Shown piece by piece: positions 28,814 to 38,859 of a stretch of 64,000 nt of DNA. The stretch's first letter is position 1; every line of letters starts with the position of its first letter. The notes under the pieces were generated by a model. The model did no database searches, was not told the DNA's origin, and worked only from the letters and a program-made list of their open reading frames with translations. The position numbers and the translations under genes are program-made. Origin of the DNA: Lelliottia nimipressuralis (GTDB taxonomy: Bacteria; Pseudomonadota; Gammaproteobacteria; Enterobacterales; Enterobacteriaceae); NCBI RefSeq assembly GCF_004402045.1, contig NZ_SOMG01000023.1, positions 248,001-312,000 on the forward strand. The letters are read 5' to 3'.

Positions 28814-30751
28814 GTGGAAAAAGCCAAACGGGTGGTCTGGCGTCTGCTGGCTGCCAGCATATGCGTAATGGCGGTAAGCCAGGCGGTGCATGCCGATTCA
28901 CTGGATGAACAACGTAACCGCTACGCCCAAATTAAACAGGCGTGGGACAACAAGCAGATGGATACCGTACAGGCGCTGATGTCGACGCTGAAGGACTATC
29001 CGCTGTATCCGTATCTGGAGTATCGCCAGATCACGGACGATCTCATGAACCAACCCACCGTCACCGTGAATAATTTCATTCAGGCGAACCCAACTCTGCC
29101 GCCGGCACGGAATCTGCAGTCTCGTTTCGTTAACGAACTGGCGCGTCGTGAAGACTGGCGCGGACTGCTGGCGTTTAGCCCTGAAAAGCCAAACGCCACC
29201 GAAGCCCAGTGTAACTATTACTATGCGAAATGGGCCACCGGTCAGCAGGAAGAGGCCTGGGCCGGGGCGAAAGAGCTCTGGCTCACCGGGAAAAGCCAGC
29301 CAAACGCCTGTGATTCCCTGTTTGGCGCATGGCGTGCTTCCGGCAAGCAAGACCCGCTGGCCTACCTTGAGCGCATCCGTCTGGCGATGAAAGCCGGCAA
29401 CACGCGGCTGGTAACCACGCTGGCGGGGCAAATGCCGTCCGATTACCAGACGATCTCCACCGCGGTTATCTCGCTGGCTAACGATCCGAACAGCGTGCTG
29501 ACCTTTGCCCGCAGTACGGGGGCGACCGATTTTACCCGCCAGATGGCGGCGGTGGCCTTTGCCAGCGTGGCGCGTGACGATGTGGAAAACGCGCGGCTGA
29601 TGATCCCGCAACTGGTGCAGGCGCAGCAGCTCAATGAGGAGCAAACCCAGGAGCTGCGCGACATTGTGGCGTGGCGATTGATGGGCACCGATGTGACCGA
29701 TGAACAGGCGCGCTGGCGTGACGATGCCATTATGCGTTCAAACTCCACCTCGCTGGTGGAACGCCGCGTGCGAATGGCGCTGGGTACGGGCGATCGCCGT
29801 GGGCTCAATACCTGGCTCGCGCGGTTGCCTATGGAAGCCAAAGAGAAGGACGAATGGCGCTACTGGCAGGCCGACCTGCTGATGGAGCGCGGTCGTGATG
29901 ATGAAGCCAAAGAGATCCTCCATACGCTGATGCAGCAGCGCGGGTTCTACCCGATGGCGGCCGCACAGCGCCTGGGCGAGGAGTACACCTTCCGCATTGA
30001 TAAAGCGCCCGCGAACGCGAACCCGGCGCTGACCCAGGGGCCAGAAATGGCACGCGTTCGCGAGCTAATGTACTGGAACATGGACAACACCGCGCGCAGC
30101 GAGTGGGCGAATCTGGTGACCAGCCGCACCACCGACGAGAAAGCCCAGCTTGCCCGCTATGCGTTTGATAATCACTGGTGGGATCTGAGCGTGCAGGCAA
30201 CGATCGCCGGTAAGCTGTGGGATCATCTCGAAGAGCGTTTCCCGCTGGCTTATAAAGATCTTTTCGATCGCTACACCAGCGGCAAAGATATCCCGCAAAG
30301 TTACGCGATGGCGATTGCCCGTCAGGAAAGTGCGTGGAACCCGAAAGTCCGTTCTCCGGTGGGGGCCAGCGGTCTGATGCAGATCATGCCGGGTACGGCG
30401 ACGCACACGGTGAAGATGTTTAATATTCCTGGGTACAGCAGCCCGTCACAGCTGCTGGATCCAGATACCAACATCAACATCGGTACCAGCTATCTCCAGT
30501 ACGTGTATCAGCAGTTCGGCAATAACCGCATCTTCTCTTCGGCGGCGTATAACGCGGGTCCTGGGCGCGTGCGTACCTGGCTTGGCAACAGCGCCGGGCG
30601 CATCGATGCCGTGGCGTTTGTCGAGAGCATCCCCTTCTCGGAAACGCGCGGATACGTGAAAAACGTGCTGGCGTATGATGCCTACTATCGCTACTTCATG
30701 GGGCAGAAAGATACCCTGATGAGCGATGCCGAGTGGCAGAGACGTTACTGA
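28814..30751 (+). CDS. slt: Soluble lytic murein transglycosylase Slt70
   Basis: A 645-residue periplasmic enzyme that cleaves the MurNAc-GlcNAc bond to give 1,6-anhydromuropeptides. A signal peptide ([13 protein letters not shown] to about VHA, residue 27) is followed by the superhelical U and L domains, then the SLT catalytic domain. The catalytic Glu lies in [12 protein letters not shown], followed by [13 protein letters not shown] and AAYNAGPGR. The start is GTG with GAGGAAGAG upstream. It is followed 55 nt later by trpR, which has its own operator. Confidence 0.96.
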   Translation: MEKAKRVVWRLLAASICVMAVSQAVHADSLDEQRNRYAQIKQAWDNKQMDTVQALMSTLKDYPLYPYLEYRQITDDLMNQPTVTVNNFIQANPTLPPARNLQSRFVNELARREDWRGLLAFSPEKPNATEAQCNYYYAKWATGQQEEAWAGAKELWLTGKSQPNACDSLFGAWRASGKQDPLAYLERIRLAMKAGNTRLVTTLAGQMPSDYQTISTAVISLANDPNSVLTFARSTGATDFTRQMAAVAFASVARDDVENARLMIPQLVQAQQLNEEQTQELRDIVAWRLMGTDVTDEQARWRDDAIMRSNSTSLVERRVRMALGTGDRRGLNTWLARLPMEAKEKDEWRYWQADLLMERGRDDEAKEILHTLMQQRGFYPMAAAQRLGEEYTFRIDKAPANANPALTQGPEMARVRELMYWNMDNTARSEWANLVTSRTTDEKAQLARYAFDNHWWDLSVQATIAGKLWDHLEERFPLAYKDLFDRYTSGKDIPQSYAMAIARQESAWNPKVRSPVGASGLMQIMPGTATHTVKMFNIPGYSSPSQLLDPDTNINIGTSYLQYVYQQFGNNRIFSSAAYNAGPGRVRTWLGNSAGRIDAVAFVESIPFSETRGYVKNVLAYDAYYRYFMGQKDTLMSDAEWQRRY

Positions 30752-30772
30752 TCGGCGTGGGTTGTGTTATGC

Positions 30773-30792
30773 TGTACTCGCTAATGAGTACA
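30773..30792. promoter_or_regulatory. TrpR operator (autoregulation)
   Basis: TGTACTC-N6-GAGTACA is a perfect inverted repeat 15 bp before the trpR start codon. The CTAG-free but GTACT-bearing arms match known trp operators. TrpR with bound tryptophan is expected to repress its own gene here. Confidence 0.88.
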
Positions 30793-30806
30793 AGAGGCAG
30801 CATAAC

Positions 30807-31136
30807 ATGACCCAGCATTCCCCGTATTCCTCGGCAATGGCCGAACAACGTCATCAGGAGTGGCTTCGTTTTGTGGAGTTGCTTCGCCAGTCTTACGATC
30901 AGGATTTGCATTTACCCCTGATGCAGCTGATGCTCACGCCGGATGAGCGTGAGGCGCTCGGCACACGCGTGCGGATCATTGAAGAGTTGCTGCGCGGTGA
31001 GATGAGCCAGCGCGAGCTGAAAAATGAGCTCGGCGCGGGTATCGCAACGATTACCCGTGGGTCGAACAGCCTGAAGTCGGCACCGGTTGAGCTGCGCCAG
31101 TGGCTGGAAGCGGTATTGCTGAAAAACGCCGGATAA
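30807..31136 (+). CDS. trpR: Trp operon repressor TrpR
   Basis: A 109-residue all-helical dimeric repressor that needs tryptophan as corepressor. The HTH lies around residues 68-91 ([21 protein letters not shown]). The tryptophan-binding residues in [15 protein letters not shown] are present. The ATG at 30807 sits just after the operator and gives about the E. coli length (108). An in-frame frame extends upstream into the operator and slt tail but has no ribosome-binding site. Confidence 0.96.
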   Translation: MTQHSPYSSAMAEQRHQEWLRFVELLRQSYDQDLHLPLMQLMLTPDEREALGTRVRIIEELLRGEMSQRELKNELGAGIATITRGSNSLKSAPVELRQWLEAVLLKNAG

Positions 31137-31163
31137 CGGCTTCGCCCGATCCTGCCTACACGC

Positions 31164-31679
31164 TTACCGATAAATCGCGTTATGGAACGGGCTTAACGCC
31201 AGGATCACCGCCTGGTGATAAACACCAGAACGCGTCAGCGCGCCTGCGGTAAAGACGCCAATGGCCCCTTCTTTACGGCCAATCTCATCAATGCCGGTGT
31301 ACTGCGACATCACCGGCCCGAGCGCTTCACCCGCACGGACTTTTTCCAGAATGATCTCCGGCAGCGGCAGGGTGGCCGAACGCGCTTCACCACGCTGTTC
31401 GCGGCTTTCGATCACCACCCAGCTAAAGGTGGCGCCTTCGTCGATACCGGCTTCAATGGCTACCCAAAAGTCAGCATCCGGTGCGGCAACCCTGGCATTT
31501 GTCACGCGATTTCGTGCGCCAGCGCGCGTTTCCTCACTGCCAAACGGCTGTTCAGGAACGCCACTCTCGACGCCGATGGCCTCAATATGGCAGGATCCTG
31601 CGCCGAAGATCTCTTCAAATGCCCTTAGAATTGCCTGAATTTTGGCAGGATTAGTGGTAGCAGAGACAACATGGTGCAT
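31164..31679 (-). CDS. yjjX: Inosine/xanthosine triphosphatase YjjX
   Basis: A 171-residue nucleotide-sanitising enzyme that hydrolyses non-canonical ITP and XTP. Family motifs include ATTNPAKI near the N-terminus, [11 protein letters not shown], and [14 protein letters not shown] chose the ATG at 31679 ([13 protein letters not shown]), matching the E. coli start. The frame continues 17 codons upstream into the divergent gpmB promoter, so longer starts are rejected. Confidence 0.93.
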   Translation of the reverse strand: MHHVVSATTNPAKIQAILRAFEEIFGAGSCHIEAIGVESGVPEQPFGSEETRAGARNRVTNARVAAPDADFWVAIEAGIDEGATFSWVVIESREQRGEARSATLPLPEIILEKVRAGEALGPVMSQYTGIDEIGRKEGAIGVFTAGALTRSGVYHQAVILALSPFHNAIYR

Positions 31680-31728
31680 AATTAAGCTCGATTCAAAAAA
31701 ACTCATCGCAGTATAACGGAAAAAAAGC

Positions 31729-32376
31729 ATGTTACAGGTATACCTTGTTCGCCACGGTGAAACGCAGTGGAACGCCGAGCGACGTATTCAAGGCCAGTCA
31801 GACAGTCCTCTCACTGAGAAGGGTGTGCAGCAAGCGTGGCAGGTGGCAGAGCGTGCCAGAACGCTGGGCATTACCCACGTCATTACCAGCGATTTAGGTC
31901 GCACACAGCAGACGGCGCGCATCATCGCAGACGCCTGCGGCTGTGACGTCGTGCTTGAGCCGCGCCTGCGCGAGCTGGATATGGGCGTGCTGGAAAAACG
32001 CCATATCGATACGCTGACGGAAACGGAAGAGGGCTGGCGTCGCACGCTGGTGAACGGCACCGAAGATGGCCGTATCCCTGAGGGAGAATCCATGCAGGAG
32101 CTCAGCGTACGCATGCATGCTGCCCTGGCTGAGTGTCTGAAGCTTCCGGCAGGAAGCCGTCCGCTGCTGGTGAGTCACGGGATTGCGTTGGGTTGCCTGG
32201 TGAGCACCATTCTGGGGTTACCGGCTTATGCTGAGCGTCGTTTGCGTCTGCGCAACTGCTCCATTTCCCGGATTGATTACCAGGAGAGCGCGTGGCTGGC
32301 GTCGGGCTGGGTAGTGGAGATGGCAGGGGACATTTCGCATCTCGATGCCCCTGCGCTTGACGAACTGCAGCGTTAA
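31729..32376 (+). CDS. gpmB: Phosphoglycerate-mutase-like phosphatase GpmB
   Basis: A 215-residue histidine phosphatase. The catalytic motif is [11 protein letters not shown] at the N-terminus, with RLRELDMG and a second active-site His in LVSHGIALG. It has been annotated as a cofactor-dependent phosphoglycerate mutase, but the E. coli protein's physiological substrate is uncertain. Its stop overlaps the convergent rob stop by 4 nt. Confidence 0.9.
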   Translation: MLQVYLVRHGETQWNAERRIQGQSDSPLTEKGVQQAWQVAERARTLGITHVITSDLGRTQQTARIIADACGCDVVLEPRLRELDMGVLEKRHIDTLTETEEGWRRTLVNGTEDGRIPEGESMQELSVRMHAALAECLKLPAGSRPLLVSHGIALGCLVSTILGLPAYAERRLRLRNCSISRIDYQESAWLASGWVVEMAGDISHLDAPALDELQR

Positions 32377-33242
32377 CGACGTATTGGAATCAAGAATTCC
32401 ATACGCAGATTGATTGGGCCTTCTTCCGGTTTAGCGTCCTGCGCCGGGTAGTAGCGCTCAATGTCCTGACCTTTACGGCGATTCAGATTCAGCATCGGCA
32501 TGCAGGTCCCGTAAACGGTCAGGATGAACTCTTGAACCCCCGTTCCCAGCCCTTCATAGGCGAACATGACGTACTCGCCGCCTTCCAGCACGACAGGCTT
32601 CGAACCCTGAATGTAGCCATTGGCCATATCTGGCGTCAGCGCGGTGGTGTAGAACACCTCCTGCTCGTCGTCTTTTTCCTGGCTCGGGTGCGTTTCGTTG
32701 AGGCCATACAGAATCGGCGGGATCGCCGGCGCGTGGCTCAGGAAGTCGCGCCAGAACTGGACGCGCATCTGATGACGGAATTCAGAAATCTGCTCCAGGG
32801 AGCACGAGTAACTCTGCGTCGTGCCGATCAGATGGGTTTCAGGCAACGTGACAATTTCGTATTTCGGCATCGCGAACTCGCCCAGACGCAGCGGCGGACG
32901 CATGCCAAACGAGCTCCAGTCTGGCGAGCGACGATAAAGCGCTGGCGTCAACGAGAACTGTTTTTTAAAGGCGCGGGTGAAGGTCTGCTGCGAATCGAAA
33001 CGATATTGCAGGGCAATATCCAGAATCGGTCGCGCGGTCAGGCGCAATGCCACCGCAGATTTTGACAGACGACGTGCGCGGATATAGGCCCCGATAGCAT
33101 GACCGGTGACATCCTTGAACATCCTTTGCAGATGCCACTTGGAATAGCCTGCTTTAGCCGCCACATTATCCAGTGACAAAGGCTGGTCGAGATGACCTTC
33201 CAGCCAGGTGAGCAGGTCGCGAATAATTCCAGCCTGATCCAT
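32373..33242 (-). CDS. rob: Right-origin-binding transcription factor Rob
   Basis: A 289-residue AraC/XylS-family activator. Unusually for the family, the two HTH motifs are N-terminal (about residues 8-105; AAKAGYSKWHLQRMF). The C-terminal two-thirds is a GyrI-like domain that binds inducers such as bile salts and dipyridyl. It activates acrAB, micF and other mar/sox/rob genes, so it contributes to multidrug and solvent tolerance. Length equals that of the E. coli protein. Confidence 0.96.
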   Translation of the reverse strand: MDQAGIIRDLLTWLEGHLDQPLSLDNVAAKAGYSKWHLQRMFKDVTGHAIGAYIRARRLSKSAVALRLTARPILDIALQYRFDSQQTFTRAFKKQFSLTPALYRRSPDWSSFGMRPPLRLGEFAMPKYEIVTLPETHLIGTTQSYSCSLEQISEFRHQMRVQFWRDFLSHAPAIPPILYGLNETHPSQEKDDEQEVFYTTALTPDMANGYIQGSKPVVLEGGEYVMFAYEGLGTGVQEFILTVYGTCMPMLNLNRRKGQDIERYYPAQDAKPEEGPINLRMEFLIPIRR

Positions 33243-33453
33243 ATACTATCCTCATCCTTAAAACAGCAGGTGCCTGATAACAGGTTAGCGGATAATAGCA
33301 TTTTTTGATGTTTTAGCATTCAGTGTTTTTTTTGCGCATTCATGCTTTTTAGAGCACATTACAGGCAGATATATTCTAATCCTGTGATCTTGCTACATTT
33401 TTGTCTAAAGTGTTGAATAATCGCTCAGTGTAATTTTAAAGAATGGTAACAAT

Positions 33454-33924
33454 ATGAAATACAAGACTTTGATCTTCACCGCATTGATGTTGATGGTCGC
33501 GCGCGTCGCGCAGGCGGAACAGATTGGTTCCGTCGATACCGTGTTCAAAATGTTCGGCCCGGACCACAAAATTGTGGTGGAAGCGTTTGACGATCCGGAC
33601 GTGAAAAACGTCACCTGCTATGTCAGTCGCGCGAAAACGGGCGGTATCAAAGGCGGCCTGGGGCTGGCGGAAGATACCTCCGATGCGGCGATCTCCTGCC
33701 AGCAGGTGGGCCCGGTTGAATTGAGCGATAAAATTAAAAACGGTAAAGCGCAGGGCGACGTGGTGTTCCAGAAACGGACCTCGCTGGTATTCAAAAAGCT
33801 GCAGGTTGTGCGTTTCTACGATGCGAAACGCAATACGCTGGCTTACCTGGCCTATTCCGACAAAGTGGTGGAAGGCTCACCGAAAAACGCGATCAGCGCG
33901 GTGCCGATTATGCCGTGGCATTAA
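33454..33924 (+). CDS. creA: Periplasmic protein CreA
   Basis: A 156-residue protein with a cleavable signal peptide ([21 protein letters not shown]) and the conserved CreA domain. Function is not established. It starts the creABCD locus, 14 nt before creB. A single Cys pair (CYVSR and ISCQQ) could form a disulfide after export. Confidence 0.93.
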   Translation: MKYKTLIFTALMLMVARVAQAEQIGSVDTVFKMFGPDHKIVVEAFDDPDVKNVTCYVSRAKTGGIKGGLGLAEDTSDAAISCQQVGPVELSDKIKNGKAQGDVVFQKRTSLVFKKLQVVRFYDAKRNTLAYLAYSDKVVEGSPKNAISAVPIMPWH

Positions 33925-33938
33925 TTCAGGGATGAACC

Positions 33939-34628
33939 ATGCAACAACCTGTGGTCTGGCTGGTTGAAGACGAAATCAGTATCGCCGATACGCTTATCTA
34001 CATGCTCCAGCAGGAGGGGTTTGCAGTAAAGGCGTTTGAACGGGGTTTGCCGGTGCTGGAGGAGGCGAGTCGGCAGGCTCCGGCGCTCGCCATTCTGGAT
34101 GTCGGGCTGCCGGACATCAGTGGGTTTGAGCTCTGTCGCCGGCTGCTGGCGCAGCATCCCTCGCTGCCGGTGCTGTTTCTGACGGCGCGCAGTGATGAGG
34201 TGGACAAGCTGCTTGGCCTCGAAATGGGGGCCGATGACTACGTTGCTAAACCTTTCTCCCCCCGCGAAGTCTGTGCGCGGGTGCGGACAATTTTACGGCG
34301 TATGCAAAAATCCGCCGCACCATCAGAAACGTTGCGCATCGGCCAGTTTGAACTTAACGAACCTGCCGCGCGAATCAACTGGTGCGGTGAAGCATTACCG
34401 CTCACGCGCTATGAGTTTTTGCTGCTCAAAACCTTACTGCAGGCTCCTGGACGGGTGTTCTCCCGTCAGCAGTTAATGGACAAGGTGTGGGGCGAAGACG
34501 GCGACAGTTTCGATCGTACCGTGGACACCCATATCAAAACCCTGCGCGCCAAGCTGCGGGCGGTGAACGAGGAACTGTCACCCATCAGCACCCATCGCGG
34601 TATGGGCTATAGCCTGGGGCTTTATTAA
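33939..34628 (+). CDS. creB: Response regulator CreB
   Basis: A 229-residue OmpR/PhoB-type regulator. The receiver domain has acidic residues in LVEDE, phosphoacceptor Asp54 in LAILDVGLPD, and a conserved Lys in VAKPFSPRE. The C-terminal winged helix carries RYEFLLLKTLLQAPGRVFSRQQL. Phosphorylated by CreC during fermentative growth in minimal medium, it activates genes preceded by the cre tag. Its stop and the creC start share one base (TAATG). Confidence 0.95.
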   Translation: MQQPVVWLVEDEISIADTLIYMLQQEGFAVKAFERGLPVLEEASRQAPALAILDVGLPDISGFELCRRLLAQHPSLPVLFLTARSDEVDKLLGLEMGADDYVAKPFSPREVCARVRTILRRMQKSAAPSETLRIGQFELNEPAARINWCGEALPLTRYEFLLLKTLLQAPGRVFSRQQLMDKVWGEDGDSFDRTVDTHIKTLRAKLRAVNEELSPISTHRGMGYSLGLY

Positions 34629-36052
34629 TGCGCATTGGGATGCGTTTGCTGCTGGGGTATTTCCTGATCGTGGCCATCGCCGCGTGGTTCGTGCTGTCGA
34701 TCTTTGTTCAGGAAGTGAAGCCCGGCGTGCGCAGAGCAACCGAGGGCACGTTAATCGATACCGCGACCCTGTTGGCCGAAATTGGACGTGACGATTTGCT
34801 TTCGGGTAATGCGCAGCAGGGCAAGCTGGCACAGGCCTTTTCTCAGCTTCATCAGCGCCCTTTCCGCGCCAATATCGGCGGGATTCATAAAGTGCGTAAC
34901 GAGTATCACGTCTACATGACCGATGCACAGGGCAGGGTTGTGTTTGATTCCACCGGTCTGGCCGTGGGGAAAGATTACTCGCGCTGGAACGATGTCTGGC
35001 TGACGCTTCGCGGTGAATACGGCGCGCGCAGCACCCAGAGCCATCACGACGATCCGGAGAGCACGGTGATGTATGTTGCCGCGCCGGTTGTGGAGCAGGG
35101 CAAGATTATCGGCGTGCTGTCGGTCGGGAAACCTAACAGCGCGATGGCACCGGTTATCCATCGCAGCGAGCGAAGGATCCTGTGGGCAGGCGGAGCGCTG
35201 CTCGGCATTGCCCTGCTGATCGGTCTTCTCGTCGCCTGGTGGATCAATCGTTCTATCAGTACGTTATCGCGCTATGCCGACTCGGTGACCACGGATACGC
35301 CTCTCCCGCTGCCTAATCCAGGCAGCAGCGAACTGCACAAGCTGGCGCAGGCGCTGGAGAATATGCGCATTCGCCTGGAGGGGAAAAACTATATTGAGCA
35401 TTATGTCCATGCGCTTACCCACGAGCTGAAAAGCCCGATCGCGGCCATTCGCGGTGCGGCAGAAATTCTCTCCGAACAGCCACCGCCGCAGGTAGCCACG
35501 CGGTTTATCGATAATATTCTGGTGCAAAACGCACGTATGCAGTCGCTGGTTGAAAAGCTGCTCACTCAGGCGCGGCTTGAAAATCGGGTCGAGATTACGC
35601 CTGAGGTCGTCAGCGTCGACTCGCTGTTCACACGGCTTGCCGACGCGCGAGCGGCACTGCTGGCAGCGAAAGAGATTGTACTGACCCTTGAGCCGACTTC
35701 GCTTAATGTTGCGGGCGATCCCGACCTTCTCGATCAGGCGCTAGGCAACTTGCTGGATAACGCTATCGATTTCACACCGCAGGGCGGGGCCATCACACTC
35801 GCGGCTCGGGAAGATCGCAAGCAGGTACAGCTGATCGTCACCGACAGCGGCAGCGGGATCCCGGATTATGCGCGGGATCGTATTTTTGAACGTTTCTATT
35901 CCCTTCCTCGTGAGAACGGGTTGAAGAGCAGTGGACTCGGGCTGGCGTTTGTCCAGGAGGTCGCGCGTTTGCATCAGGGAGAGATCGGTTTGCACAATCG
36001 TGATGAAGGGGGCGTGGTGGCCACGCTAACACTTCACCGTCCCTTCACATAA
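34628..36052 (+). CDS. creC: Sensor histidine kinase CreC
   Basis: A 474-residue inner-membrane kinase. The first transmembrane helix (about 6-28) and second (about 180-204) flank a periplasmic sensor domain. HAMP-like linker, then the H-box HALTHELKSPIAAI, N-box LDNAIDFTP, and G boxes DSGSGIP and SSGLGLAF. It phosphorylates CreB. The last codons of this gene contain the cre tag for creD. Confidence 0.95.
   Translation: MRIGMRLLLGYFLIVAIAAWFVLSIFVQEVKPGVRRATEGTLIDTATLLAEIGRDDLLSGNAQQGKLAQAFSQLHQRPFRANIGGIHKVRNEYHVYMTDAQGRVVFDSTGLAVGKDYSRWNDVWLTLRGEYGARSTQSHHDDPESTVMYVAAPVVEQGKIIGVLSVGKPNSAMAPVIHRSERRILWAGGALLGIALLIGLLVAWWINRSISTLSRYADSVTTDTPLPLPNPGSSELHKLAQALENMRIRLEGKNYIEHYVHALTHELKSPIAAIRGAAEILSEQPPPQVATRFIDNILVQNARMQSLVEKLLTQARLENRVEITPEVVSVDSLFTRLADARAALLAAKEIVLTLEPTSLNVAGDPDLLDQALGNLLDNAIDFTPQGGAITLAAREDRKQVQLIVTDSGSGIPDYARDRIFERFYSLPRENGLKSSGLGLAFVQEVARLHQGEIGLHNRDEGGVVATLTLHRPFT
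36033..36048 (+). promoter_or_regulatory. Perfect CreB-binding cre tag upstream of creD
   Basis: TTCAC-CGTCCC-TTCAC is an exact match to the consensus TTCAC-N6-TTCAC. It lies in the last codons of creC, 61 bp before the creD ATG, the correct place and orientation for CreB activation. Confidence 0.9.
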
Positions 36053-36108
36053 CTTCAAACTGGCCCCACACGGCCCGGTTACGCTCTTCTCATCACAAAG
36101 GAGACGTA

Positions 36109-37461
36109 ATGATGAAATCCCCCCTGTTCTGGAAAATTAGCACCCTGCTGGGGTGCATCCTGCTGCTGTTAGTCCCGCTTTTTATGGTCAGTAACCTGAT
36201 ATCAGAGCGGGAGAGCTACCGCAACGATGTCGAAAATACGCTGCGCCAAAGTACCAGCGGACCGCAAAAACTGGTCGGTCCGATGATTGCGATTCCGGTG
36301 ACGGAGATCTTTTACAAGATAGAGGACGAGAAGAAGGTCGAATTTAAGAAAAGCTACATGCATTTCATTCTGCCGGAATCTCTGGTTGTTGAAGGGAACC
36401 AGCACGTTGAGTCGAGAAATATTGGCATCTATGACGGGCAAATCTGGAACACGGACCTGAAGATAAAAGCGCAGTTTAATACCGAAGAACTGAAGCAGTT
36501 GAGAGGGGAAACGATAACAACAGGGCAGCCGTTTATCGTGACGGGCGTTGGCGACGCGCGGGGTATTGGCACGGTCAGCATCTCTAAAATCAATGGTGAG
36601 ACGCTAAGCGTGGAACCCGGTTCCGGTGTCTACGGGGCGCTTGCTGGGATCCACATCCCGCTGACCGACAAAGCGCTGGAAGCCAAAACGTTTCCACTTG
36701 AGATGTCACTCACTCTGGCGGGAACCGGCAGTTTTGCGGTGGTGCCGGTAGGGCGTAATAGCGAAATGACGCTCAACAGCAACTGGCCGCATCCGGGTTT
36801 TATGGGCGATTATCTCCCTGTTAAGCACCAGATAGGCGAGTCCGGTTTCCAGGCGAACTGGCAGAGCAGCTGGTTTGCAAATAACCTTGAGAGCTGGTTC
36901 TACGATAAGGAATCGCCGGAGTGGCAGGCGCTTCCGGCCTTCAGCGTGACGGTAGCGACGCCAGCCGACCAGTATCAACTGACGGACCGGGCAATTAAAT
37001 ACGCTATATTGCTGATTGCGCTGACGTTTATGGCCTTCTTTGTCTTTGAAACCTTAACCGGATTACGCCTTCACCCGATGCAATATCTGCTGGTGGGGCT
37101 GTCGCTGGTACTGTTCTATCTGGTGTTGCTGGCGCTGTCTGAACACGTTGGGTTTACCCCCGCCTGGATTATCGCAAGCCTTGTTGGGGCAGCGATGAAC
37201 GGGATGTACCTGCAGGCGGTGTTGAAAAGCTGGAAGCGCAGCGGAATGTTTGTGCTGGCACTCCTCGGACTGGATGTCGTGATGTGGTTCCTGCTGCGTT
37301 CGGAGGACAGCGCATTGCTGCTGGGCTCGGCTGTTCTCGCCCTGGCGCTGTTCGCGGTGATGTACCTCACCCGTCATTTTGACTGGTACTCGCTCTCTCA
37401 GCCGAAGCGCCCTGAACCTGCTGCAGAGTCTGATAACGACACGATGCGGATCTGGAAATAA
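36109..37461 (+). CDS. creD: Inner-membrane protein CreD
   Basis: A 450-residue membrane protein with an N-terminal helix (about 10-28), a large periplasmic domain (about 30-300), and a C-terminal bundle of about five helices. In E. coli it is strongly induced by CreB; in other species it affects envelope stress and beta-lactam response. Biochemical function is unknown. GGAGACGTA precedes a double ATG. It has its own CreB tag and is followed by a bidirectional terminator. Confidence 0.94.
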   Translation: MMKSPLFWKISTLLGCILLLLVPLFMVSNLISERESYRNDVENTLRQSTSGPQKLVGPMIAIPVTEIFYKIEDEKKVEFKKSYMHFILPESLVVEGNQHVESRNIGIYDGQIWNTDLKIKAQFNTEELKQLRGETITTGQPFIVTGVGDARGIGTVSISKINGETLSVEPGSGVYGALAGIHIPLTDKALEAKTFPLEMSLTLAGTGSFAVVPVGRNSEMTLNSNWPHPGFMGDYLPVKHQIGESGFQANWQSSWFANNLESWFYDKESPEWQALPAFSVTVATPADQYQLTDRAIKYAILLIALTFMAFFVFETLTGLRLHPMQYLLVGLSLVLFYLVLLALSEHVGFTPAWIIASLVGAAMNGMYLQAVLKSWKRSGMFVLALLGLDVVMWFLLRSEDSALLLGSAVLALALFAVMYLTRHFDWYSLSQPKRPEPAAESDNDTMRIWK

Positions 37462-37490
37462 AAAAAACGGCGCATAAGCGCCGTTTTTTA
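37461..37490. terminator. Bidirectional terminator between creD and arcA
   Basis: A7-CGGCGC, loop ATAA, GCGCCG-T6. The A and T runs on the two sides allow it to end both the rightward creD and the leftward arcA transcripts. Confidence 0.92.
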
Positions 37491-37507
37491 ATGCGTTAAC
37501 TGCGGGA

Positions 37508-38224
37508 TTACTCCTGCAGGTCACCGCAGAAACGATACCCTTCGCCGTGAATAGTGGCGATGATTTCCGGCGTATCAGGCGTAGATTCGAAGTGCTTACG
37601 AATACGACGGATGGTGACGTCTACGGTACGGTCGTGCGGTTTCAGCTCACGGCCGGTCATTTTCTTCAGCAGTTCTGCACGGGACTGAATTTTGCCCGGG
37701 TTTTCGCAGAAGTGCAGCATCGCGCGGAATTCACTGCGCGGCAGTTTATACTGCTCACCGTTCGGGCTAATCAGCGAACGGCTATTGATATCAAGTTCCC
37801 AGCCGTTGAATTTGTAGCTGTCTACGCTACGACGCTCTTCACTGACCGTACCCAGGTTCATTGTGCGGGACAGCAGGTTGCGTGCACGAATGGTTAACTC
37901 GCGAGGATTGAACGGCTTGGTGATGTAGTCATCCGCACCGATTTCCAGGCCAAGAATTTTATCAACTTCGTTGTCACGGCCCGTCAGGAACATTAACGCG
38001 ACGTTCGCCTGCTCGCGCAGTTCGCGCGCCAGAAGAAGACCGTTTTTGCCCGGCAGGTTAATATCCATGATCACCAGGTTGATATCATTTTCAGAAAGGA
38101 TCTGATGCATCTCTGCGCCATCGGTCGCTTCAAAGACATCGTAGCCTTCTGCTTCGAAAATGCTCTTTAACGTGTTGCGTGTTACCAACTCGTCTTCAAC
38201 GATAAGAATGTGCGGGGTCTGCAT
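37508..38224 (-). CDS. arcA: Aerobic respiration control regulator ArcA
   Basis: A 238-residue OmpR-family response regulator, partner of the sensor ArcB (not in this window). Receiver: IVEDELVTR, phosphoacceptor Asp54 in [10 protein letters not shown], and [11 protein letters not shown]-terminal winged helix: [12 protein letters not shown] and the wing [16 protein letters not shown]. When phosphorylated under low oxygen it represses TCA-cycle and respiratory genes. It has a long upstream region with an FNR-like box. Confidence 0.97.
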   Translation of the reverse strand: MQTPHILIVEDELVTRNTLKSIFEAEGYDVFEATDGAEMHQILSENDINLVIMDINLPGKNGLLLARELREQANVALMFLTGRDNEVDKILGLEIGADDYITKPFNPRELTIRARNLLSRTMNLGTVSEERRSVDSYKFNGWELDINSRSLISPNGEQYKLPRSEFRAMLHFCENPGKIQSRAELLKKMTGRELKPHDRTVDVTIRRIRKHFESTPDTPEIIATIHGEGYRFCGDLQE

Positions 38225-38319
38225 GTTTGCTACCTAAATTGCCAACTAAATCGAAACAGGAAGTACAAAAGTCCCTGACCTGCCTGATGCATGTCGCAAA
38301 TTAACATGATCGGCTTAAC

Positions 38320-38460
38320 GTGACTAAAGTACGTAATTGCGTTCTTGATGCACTTTCCATCAACGTCAACAACATCATTAGCTTGGTCTTGGGTACTTTC
38401 CCTTTGGACCCGACAGTGTCAAAAACGGCTGTCATCCTAACCATTTTAACAGCAACATAA
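38320..38460 (+). CDS. yjjY: Putative 46-residue peptide YjjY, antisense to the arcA leader
   Basis: A GTG-initiated 46-codon frame encodes a peptide almost identical, as I recall it, to E. coli YjjY (TKVRNCVLDALSINVNN... ending ILTILTAT). It lies opposite the untranslated leader of arcA. Its Shine-Dalgarno is not clear. Conservation may reflect the arcA leader instead of protein coding, so its status as a gene is uncertain. Confidence 0.45.
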   Translation: MTKVRNCVLDALSINVNNIISLVLGTFPLDPTVSKTAVILTILTAT

Positions 38461-38859
38461 CAGGCTAAGTGACACCAGACACCCAATAAAACTACGCTTC
38501 GTTGACATATATCAAGTTCAATTGTAGCACGTTAACAGTTTGATGAAATCATCGTAGCCGAATGCTAGCCTTTGTCACAATTTTTCAATAAACCAACTAG
38601 TTGCGGACATTGATTTATAAACGAAGTGAATCCAATCAGAATAGGGTATTCATGACGCTATTATCATTATAAAACATGGGGATAATAGTGTTCTGTTAAC
38701 ATTCTAACTGATTGTTCAGACAAGGAATAGTTTAGCGTTTTTAATTTGTTATGAAACGCTATTTCGGTGATTTGTGTTGCAATTTTGTAAATTCGCGCTG
38801 CGTAATATGTTGAAGCGCATCACATTTTTACCCGCTAACTGATTAAAAAGAGAGCATAA
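38461..38859. other. AT-rich intergenic region between arcA and yjtD
   Basis: About 400 bp without a convincing gene. It must hold the arcA promoters (leftward) and the yjtD promoter (rightward). A TACAAT -10 candidate on the minus strand (ATTGTA at 38521-38526) and an FNR-like box at 38502-38515 are the only sites I can pick out. Long A/T stretches suggest bending or H-NS binding. Confidence 0.6.
38502..38515. promoter_or_regulatory. FNR-like box in the arcA control region
   Basis: TTGAC-ATAT-ATCAA differs from the FNR consensus TTGAT-N4-ATCAA at one position. It is about 280 bp upstream of the arcA start. FNR activation of arcA under anaerobiosis is known in E. coli. Confidence 0.7.
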
